From positions 1-19,161 of the forward strand of contig DJOW01000052.1 in NCBI GenBank assembly GCA_002437305.1: a stretch of DNA of 19,161 nucleotides, given 5' to 3'. Below are positions 14,685 through 19,161 of the stretch, piece after piece. Position 1 is the first letter of the stretch. Each line of letters starts with the position of its first letter. The notes beneath the pieces are model-generated. The model searched no databases and was not told where the DNA came from. It was given only the letters and a program-made list of their open reading frames with translations. Origin of the DNA: Bacteroidales bacterium UBA6428 (GTDB lineage: Bacteria; Bacteroidota; Bacteroidia; Bacteroidales; UBA932). Position numbers and translations under genes: made by a program.

Positions 14685-16217
14685 ATGAGGTATTATGATA
14701 AATTGATATTCGAGCTCTCCAAAGAGGGGAGGGTCGGCTATTCCCTCGGCAAGAATGAGTGGACCGCCACATCGGACGAGATTCCTTCCTCACTAAAAAG
14801 GACTGAGGCCGTGGGACTTCCTCAGGTGAGCGAGGTCGATGTCGTGCGCCACTACACCAATCTTTCCCAGATGAACTTCGGTGTCGATACCGGATTCTAT
14901 CCTCTGGGAAGCTGCACGATGAAGTACAACCCTAAGATCAACGAGGAGATCGCCGGTATGAAGGGCTTCCTTGGTCTGCATCCTTTGCAGCCGGCGTCCA
15001 CGGTGCAGGGTGCCCTGGAGGTTTACTATAATATGGACAAGGCTTTGGCCGCGATCACGGGAATGGCCCGTTTCACGTTCAACCCTTGCGCCGGAGCGCA
15101 TGGCGAGCTGACCGGCCTGATGATCATGCGTCGGTACCACATCCTGAACGGTGACCTGAAAAGAACCAAGGTGATAGTGCCTGACAGCGCGCACGGGACG
15201 AACCCTGCCAGCGCCGCTGTCTGTGGTCTGGAGGTGGTTGTCGTTAAGTCCAAGGCTGACGGTCTTGTGGACGTGAACGACCTCAAGCCGCTGCTCGGCG
15301 ACGACATCGCCGGCATCATGATGACGAACCCCAACACCCTCGGCCTGTTCGAGAAGGACATCGTGGAGATCGCCGCACTCATCCACGGATGCGGTGGCCT
15401 TCTCTACTACGACGGGGCGAACATGAATCCGCTCATCGGTGTCGCCCGTCCAGGTGACATGGGATTCGACATCCTGCACCTGAACCTGCACAAGTCGTTC
15501 TCGACCCCTCACGGCGGCGGCGGCCCTGGCTCGGGACCTGTCGGTGTCTGCGAGAAACTTGTGCCTTATCTTCCTGTTCCAAAGGTTGTCAAGGATGAAT
15601 ATGGCCAGTTCAAGGTCCGCGGACGCGCCGGTGTGGGCAAGAGCGATGCTCAGAGGAATGCTGTCGGCTGTGAGAAGACAGCCGGTGAGGTGTCCGGATT
15701 CCTGGGCAACTTCGGTGTGATCCTGAGGGCCTACGCCTACATCCTTTCACTCGGTCGTGAGAACGTCAAGTTGGTCGGCAAGTACGCCACCCTTGGGGCC
15801 AACTACATAAAGGAGAGTCTCAAGGAGTTCTACAAACTTCCGATCCCGACTGTCTGCAAGCACGAGTTCGTCTATGACGGTCTTGCGGACGACGGTTCGA
15901 GGAAGGCCGCTGACGGAACTGTAGAGAGAGAAGGCGCGACCACATTGGATGTTGCCAAGAGGCTTCTTGACTTCGGTTTCCACGCTCCGACTATCTACTT
16001 CCCTCTGCTCTTCCATCAGGCCATCATGATCGAGCCGACGGAGACAGAGTCGATCGAGACATTGGACGCTTTCATCGAGGTGATGAAGAAGATCGCCCTT
16101 GAGGCCGCCGAGGATCCCGCGATGCTCAAGAGCGCCCCACACAACGCTCCGATCACCCGGCCGGACGAGACCGCTGCCGCCCGCAAGCCGATCCTCAAGT
16201 ACCAGGACGAGAGGTAA
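14685..16217 (+). CDS. gcvPB: Glycine dehydrogenase (decarboxylating) subunit 2, PLP-binding half of P protein
   Basis: The 510-residue beta subunit carries the PLP site: Lys270 in HLNLHKSFSTPHGGGGPG, followed by the glycine-rich loop. Also visible are FYPLGSCTMKYNPK, FNPCAGAHGELTGL, VPDSAHGTNPASA and TNPNTLGLFE, and the C-terminal TRPDETAAARKPIL. It is somewhat longer than the usual ~480-490 residues, with an extra segment around YDGLADDGSRKAADGTVER (~395). The start is 5 nt after gcvPA, and AAGGAGG at 14668-14674 sits 10 nt upstream of the ATG, a real Shine-Dalgarno that is unusual for this window. It is the last gene of the cluster, followed by a strong hairpin. The L protein gene must be elsewhere. 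Confidence 0.95.
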   Translation: MRYYDKLIFELSKEGRVGYSLGKNEWTATSDEIPSSLKRTEAVGLPQVSEVDVVRHYTNLSQMNFGVDTGFYPLGSCTMKYNPKINEEIAGMKGFLGLHPLQPASTVQGALEVYYNMDKALAAITGMARFTFNPCAGAHGELTGLMIMRRYHILNGDLKRTKVIVPDSAHGTNPASAAVCGLEVVVVKSKADGLVDVNDLKPLLGDDIAGIMMTNPNTLGLFEKDIVEIAALIHGCGGLLYYDGANMNPLIGVARPGDMGFDILHLNLHKSFSTPHGGGGPGSGPVGVCEKLVPYLPVPKVVKDEYGQFKVRGRAGVGKSDAQRNAVGCEKTAGEVSGFLGNFGVILRAYAYILSLGRENVKLVGKYATLGANYIKESLKEFYKLPIPTVCKHEFVYDGLADDGSRKAADGTVEREGATTLDVAKRLLDFGFHAPTIYFPLLFHQAIMIEPTETESIETLDAFIEVMKKIALEAAEDPAMLKSAPHNAPITRPDETAAARKPILKYQDER

Positions 16218-16238
16218 TAACCTGCCTTAGAATATGAA

Positions 16239-16272
16239 TGAGGGCTGGCCGTTGAATTTCGGCCAGCCCTCA
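16239..16272. terminator. Terminator of the glycine cleavage cluster
   Basis: A perfect 13-bp stem TGAGGGCTGGCCG / CGGCCAGCCCTCA with an 8-nt loop TTGAATTT lies 21 nt after the gcvPB stop; TCTCATCTT follows. The T-tract is weak but the stem is strong and correctly placed. Confidence 0.75.
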
Positions 16273-16289
16273 TCTCATCTTCCGGAATG

Positions 16290-16454
16290 TTACATCGGGT
16301 CCGGATATTCTATATCCATGTTGAACTTAGGCACGTCCGGCGGAGACCGTCCGGTGAAGTTAAGAAATCTTGCGCGAAATAGCACGCCCATCACTGTATG
16401 ATTGATATAGAGGTAACTGCCGCATTGTTCTGGTATGATTTTAAGAATGAGATA
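16290..16454 (-). pseudogene. Possible gene remnant (start-less 54-codon frame)
   Basis: A minus-strand frame without a proper start runs from after a TGA to the TAA at 16290-16292. It reads IIPEQCGSYLYINHTVMG, then RARFLNFTGRSPPDVPKFN, ending MDIEYPDPM. The terminal part has protein-like composition and ends 18 nt before the shared hairpin, as a real 3' end would. I do not recognise the family, and a frame this short could be chance. Confidence 0.25.
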
Positions 16455-16468
16455 TCATTTTTTTTGCG

Positions 16469-16476
16469 TAGGTTTG
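16469..16476 (+). promoter_or_regulatory. Promoter -7 box for the DUF5674 pair
   Basis: TAGGTTTG matches TAnnTTTG and lies 23 nt before the ATG at 16500. No convincing -33 box is seen at the expected distance (AATG). Confidence 0.5.
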
Positions 16477-16499
16477 TATTCTGAAAGATTGTAAATATT

Positions 16500-16838
16500 A
16501 TGACAATAATCGATAAGACCATAAGCAGAAATAGATTGGCGGAAATGGCGCAAAACTTCTATGGTGAAATGATCAAAGGCGTTGTTGACATCGACAGGCG
16601 GATTATGGCGCTGGATGCTGAACTTCATTCTGATTTGGAGAAACTCTTGCTTGAAGATGGCTCAAATCAGGAATCCCTATGGGGCATCAACCTGTATCCC
16701 GATGTTGAGGGGGATGACTTCATTGAATTCGACTCACTGATCAACATCAGTCCTCGAAGAAATAATTTCAGCAGAGATGTGGAAGATGAGGAGATACGCA
16801 GTCAAATTCGTTCAATAGTCAACAATCTTATCAAATGA
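16500..16838 (+). CDS. DUF5674 family protein
   Basis: A 112-residue protein that matches the DUF5674 pattern as I remember it: FYGEMIKGVVDIDRRIMAL (20-38), ELHSDLEKLLLEDGS (41-55), LWGINLYP (60-67), FIEFDSLINI (74-83) and a C-terminal VEDEEIRSQIRSIVNNLI helix. Function is unknown. The several conserved acidic, His and Tyr positions around AELHSD and WGINLYP would suit a small enzyme or nucleic-acid-binding fold, but that is speculation. Its stop overlaps the start of the next gene by four bases (ATGA at 16835-16838), showing translational coupling with a partner. The ATG at 16500 is the only suitable start. Confidence 0.75.
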   Translation: MTIIDKTISRNRLAEMAQNFYGEMIKGVVDIDRRIMALDAELHSDLEKLLLEDGSNQESLWGINLYPDVEGDDFIEFDSLINISPRRNNFSRDVEDEEIRSQIRSIVNNLIK

Positions 16839-17194
16839 CAGAAACACAACTTCCGGCAAAACCGGATAAGAATAAATGGGCTGCGATGGATTTCATCACG
16901 CAGATGGCGAATATTGGAAGCGAGGTTGGACGGACTTTGAAATGGAAACAAAAGGGGAACATCTCGCTGGCCAAAAACGCTTTTATCCGAGCCCTCGACT
17001 TATTCGACCTGACAATCGAAGTAGGACGGAACAATGAATCTCGATCGTCTAGAGATTCAATGCTCAGGGAGGTACTTATGGCGAGAGACCAATTCTGCGA
17101 GGAATACCTTTCCGAAGACAACAATGCGATAGCTCCGTCAGACCGATATTTCTCTAAATTCGCCAAAGCATGCGCTCTCAGAGCGGAACGGTAA
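16835..17194 (+). CDS. Small helical protein coupled to DUF5674
   Basis: A 119-residue, mostly alpha-helical, cytoplasmic protein without signal or membrane segment. Recognisable pieces are KWAAMDFITQMANIGSEVGR, LKWKQKGNISLAKNAFIRAL, LDLFDLTIEV and MLREVLMARDQFCEEYL. I recall similar proteins of the form KGNxxLAxxAxxRALELxDLTI next to DUF5674 genes, but cannot name a family. The spacing of helices is loosely like HEPN or four-helix-bundle proteins, yet no RxxxxH motif is present. It overlaps the DUF5674 gene by 4 bp and ends 13 bp before the convergent SEC-C gene. A two-gene module, possibly toxin-antitoxin-like, is an inference from size and coupling only. Confidence 0.72.
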   Translation: MTETQLPAKPDKNKWAAMDFITQMANIGSEVGRTLKWKQKGNISLAKNAFIRALDLFDLTIEVGRNNESRSSRDSMLREVLMARDQFCEEYLSEDNNAIAPSDRYFSKFAKACALRAER

Positions 17195-17207
17195 GGCTTT
17201 TGACCAT

Positions 17208-18371
17208 CTAACTCTTATTCTTCCCGTGGCAGTTGCGGTAGGAAAGGTGGCTGCCGCATGGGCACGGGGCGTCAAGCGGAGCCGGAGGGACGAAGAGACC
17301 GAGGATTGGGTTCTTTTTGATCATGGCCTGAAGCGGGTCGTCCTCTGTCTGAAGAACGACTTTCAGACAGTTCTTCTCGTTGGAGGAGTAACCTTTGAGA
17401 AGCCATTTCGGAAGGGAATTGGCGTAGGCGGCCACGATTTCCATACATTCGTCATAATCGTCAAACGATTCGATGTCCTCCTGCTTGCGGGACACGCTGG
17501 CGAATATGGCCTCGGTGGTGTCGCTCTTGCCGGACATCTGCGCATTCATCCAGATGTCATGCTCCTCACGTACAAGATCTTCGCCGGCGTAACCTAAATT
17601 GCTGAGCATCTCTACCAGCCTGGATCCCTCTTTTGATTCAAGGCCGTAGACAAAATACGGCGAGCCGGCACCAGCCTCCAAAGCCTCAGCCGGCGAAAAA
17701 GGCCGAAGCGAATCTATTCCGGAATATTCCTTCCTTCCAATCAGAATCTCTTCCGGGTCAAAGATGTTCGGTGCGCTCATGTAGCGCTCCCCGTCGAAAT
17801 CGACACGGCAGAGCTTCATTACGGGACTGTCGTAAACCATATTGGTGAAGGACTCGATGCTGTGTTTGCCGGAGAACTCCCAGTAGTCCAGCATCCTGTC
17901 AAAGAACTCGTCAACAGTCATGATGCCGTAGAGGCAAAGATAACCGAGAGCGGCTTGTTCCATCTCGAACAATCCACTCTCCTCACCCTCATTCAGAACA
18001 TCGTCTATGTGCGGAGCCACAATATCGTACATATCCTTTGGAATCCACACTGCCCTGAAATTCTCGTCGGATGTGTCGGATTCCAAAAGCTTCACGGTCT
18101 CCAGGACGGACGGAAAATCCGGGTAGTCAAGATAAAGCGGAACTCCAGGACCTGCCTCTACAAGACGTTTGAGCAGCCGTAGGTCCCTTTCGAGCATCCT
18201 GCTCAGCCAGCGGGCCGGCTTCTCTATTATGTACGCACCAAGCCGGTCCACAAACTCGCGTTTGAGAACCTTGGCGGGGACATCGGCGCCGAAGTACTGG
18301 CGGATGTCCTCCAACTCGGCTCTAGGAAAACTTTCGAGAGCCTTGAATATGGTGCTTCGCTTCTGTTTCAT
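17208..18371 (-). CDS. Protein with C-terminal SEC-C zinc motif
   Basis: A 387-residue soluble protein ending in a SEC-C motif, CPCGSHLSYRNCHGK (Cys370, Cys372, Cys381, His382), which binds one zinc and is shared with the SecA C-terminus and many otherwise unrelated proteins. The rest is not a family I can name: helical, acidic, with LDYPDFPSVLETVKLLES, LGYLCLYGIMTVDEFFDR and PYFVYGLESKEGSRLVEML. The segment around LYGIMTVDEFF resembles a winged-helix-like module, an inference only. I chose the ATG at 18369-18371 (MKQKRST): the longer frame to 18455 would run into tRNA-Ala. It starts 42 nt behind that tRNA on the same strand. Confidence 0.82.
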   Translation of the reverse strand: MKQKRSTIFKALESFPRAELEDIRQYFGADVPAKVLKREFVDRLGAYIIEKPARWLSRMLERDLRLLKRLVEAGPGVPLYLDYPDFPSVLETVKLLESDTSDENFRAVWIPKDMYDIVAPHIDDVLNEGEESGLFEMEQAALGYLCLYGIMTVDEFFDRMLDYWEFSGKHSIESFTNMVYDSPVMKLCRVDFDGERYMSAPNIFDPEEILIGRKEYSGIDSLRPFSPAEALEAGAGSPYFVYGLESKEGSRLVEMLSNLGYAGEDLVREEHDIWMNAQMSGKSDTTEAIFASVSRKQEDIESFDDYDECMEIVAAYANSLPKWLLKGYSSNEKNCLKVVLQTEDDPLQAMIKKNPILGLFVPPAPLDAPCPCGSHLSYRNCHGKNKS

Positions 18372-18390
18372 ATATGAAAGAAGGTACTTG

Positions 18391-18398
18391 AAATATAC
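18391..18398 (-). promoter_or_regulatory. Possible weak promoter box for the SEC-C gene
   Basis: On the minus strand TATATTTC lies about 20 nt before the ATG at 18371; it differs from TAnnTTTG only in the last base. Its -33 box would have to fall inside tRNA-Ala, so read-through from the tRNA promoter is an alternative. Confidence 0.3.
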
Positions 18399-18413
18399 TT
18401 GTTCAACGGGAAG

Positions 18414-18486
18414 TGGAGCATAGGAGAATCGAACTCCTGACCTTTTGAATGCCATTCAAACGCTCTACCAACTGAGCTAATACCCC
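18414..18486 (-). tRNA. tRNA-Ala(GGC)
   Basis: The 73-nt minus-strand sequence folds into a cloverleaf: acceptor GGGGTAT/ATGCTCC, D-arm GCTC-AGTTGGTA-GAGC, anticodon stem TTTGA/TCAAA with loop ATGGCAT (anticodon GGC, reading GCC/GCU), and T-arm AGGAG-TTCGATT-CTCCT. The discriminator is A; CCA is not encoded. Confidence 0.93.
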
Positions 18487-18496
18487 ATTGGGATTG

Positions 18497-18527
18497 CAAA
18501 GATAGACAAAATCTTTCAATCCGCAAA
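18497..18527 (-). promoter_or_regulatory. Consensus promoter of tRNA-Ala
   Basis: On the minus strand TTTG (rc of 18524-18527), exactly 19 nt, then TATCTTTG (rc of 18497-18504): both boxes match the Bacteroidota consensus fully. The predicted start lies a few bases before the mature tRNA 5' end. Confidence 0.85.
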
Positions 18528-18667
18528 TTTTTTTCTTCATGATTTCGCATGATTTTGTGAATATATTCATTCAGCAAACATAATCCGGAATAACGAATGG
18601 CATCATATCCGAATTCTGGTATGTAGAGTTCCAGCCTTAAGTTATGCCGTCGAGCCTGATTTCGGGT

Positions 18668-19161
18668 TTAGAAACTTAATCCGACACCAAGTTCCGGGTA
18701 GATGCGCTTGAAGGCGATGGAGTTGATGCCGGTGTAGGCGGTGAAACGGCCGAAATGGAAGATTGCTCCGAGGTCGGCGGCGAAGCCTTGCGCGGAGGCT
18801 TCGTCCACTTTCACGAAATTTTCCTTGGTGTCTCTCCAAATAAGAACCCTTTTCCCGTAGCCGGCTCCCACGCTGACACTCATCCAATCAAGGCATCTGA
18901 ATATTCCACCGGCGGTTACCGTCATTTTTGAGACGTGGCCTTTGCCGCTTGTCCAGATGTAGCCGTTGTCAGTGGTGCCGTCCTCGTGGCAGATGTAAGT
19001 GTAGTTGGAGGGTTTGAGATTGCCTGTGGCCTTCAGATATGCCCCGAGCCGCTTGGGGTTCCAGACTGCCATGACTCCAAAGGACGGATCCGGGACGCTG
19101 CCGACGGCAAGGACGCTTATGCCAAGGCGTTTTCGCTTACGCGGAGTCTCCACGTTGACAG
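18668..19161 (-). CDS. Outer-membrane beta-barrel-like protein, C-terminal part (5' partial)
   Basis: The frame is open to the right edge, so at least 164 residues of a longer protein are present. A GTG near the edge (19151-19153) is not a convincing start because the frame continues through it. The sequence alternates hydrophobic and polar residues with aromatic girdles: LGISVLAVGSV, FGVMAVWNPKRLGAYLKAT, MTVTAGGIFRCLDWMSVSVG, DLGAIFHFGRFTAYTGIN. It ends in GVGLSF with a terminal Phe, as outer-membrane barrels do. About six to eight strands are visible, suggesting a small C-terminal barrel domain, perhaps attached to an N-terminal periplasmic or surface domain outside the window. The specific family and ligand are unknown. 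No terminator hairpin is evident downstream. Confidence 0.68.
   Translation of the reverse strand, partial: VNVETPRKRKRLGISVLAVGSVPDPSFGVMAVWNPKRLGAYLKATGNLKPSNYTYICHEDGTTDNGYIWTSGKGHVSKMTVTAGGIFRCLDWMSVSVGAGYGKRVLIWRDTKENFVKVDEASAQGFAADLGAIFHFGRFTAYTGINSIAFKRIYPELGVGLSF

Noticed and set aside
16835..17194. HEPN ribonuclease
   Set aside because: The helical layout is suggestive, but no RxxxxH-type motif is present.
18372..18455. Longer N-terminus for the SEC-C protein
   Set aside because: The extra 28 codons run through the tRNA-Ala gene and are tRNA-derived.

Overview
This 19.2 kb window looks like a chromosome segment from a member of Bacteroidota, most likely Bacteroidales. GC content is moderate, by eye a little above 50%. 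Most intergenic starts carry the Bacteroidota -7 element TAnnTTTG, often about 19 nt after a TTTG-like -33 box, and only gcvPB clearly has a Shine-Dalgarno sequence. A PG_1098-type methyltransferase, BspA-type leucine-rich repeats and a SUMF1-family lipoprotein fit the same group. The genus cannot be named from the sequence.

Layout: (1) 1-3445 is accessory-flavoured. The 3' end of a BrxL/Lon-like protein fused to a MIT_C-type domain runs in from the left edge. It overlaps convergently a PG_1098-like methyltransferase gene, which is followed by a YhcG/DUF1016 PD-(D/E)XK nuclease gene. Both minus-strand genes carry short palindromic repeats inside their reading frames. (2) 3446-4223 has no intact gene but holds a broken leucine-rich-repeat gene end with its terminator and a nested inverted repeat. 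(3) 4224-8902 holds a phosphohexomutase, a GNAT acetyltransferase, tRNA-Thr(CGU) and a BaiN/HI0933-type flavoprotein, separated by spacers rich in repeats and hairpins. (4) 9004-11711 holds an orphan protein, a small leucine-rich-repeat protein and a lipoprotein with two SUMF1 domains. (5) 11798-16217 is the glycine cleavage cluster gcvT-gcvH-gcvPA-gcvPB, closed by a strong hairpin; the dihydrolipoyl dehydrogenase (L protein) is not in the window. (6) 16500-19161 holds an overlapping DUF5674/helical-protein pair, a SEC-C zinc-motif protein, tRNA-Ala(GGC) and the C-terminal part of an outer-membrane barrel protein entering from the right edge.

The metabolic core is the glycine cleavage cluster, whose products form an H-protein-centred complex feeding one-carbon metabolism. 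The best candidates for less-described biology are the BrxL-MIT_C fusion whose locus continues left of the window, the DUF5674 plus helical-partner gene pair, the tandem SUMF1 lipoprotein, and the palindromic repeats that have become protein-coding in two neighbouring genes. All functional calls come from recognising motifs by reading; no database search was run.
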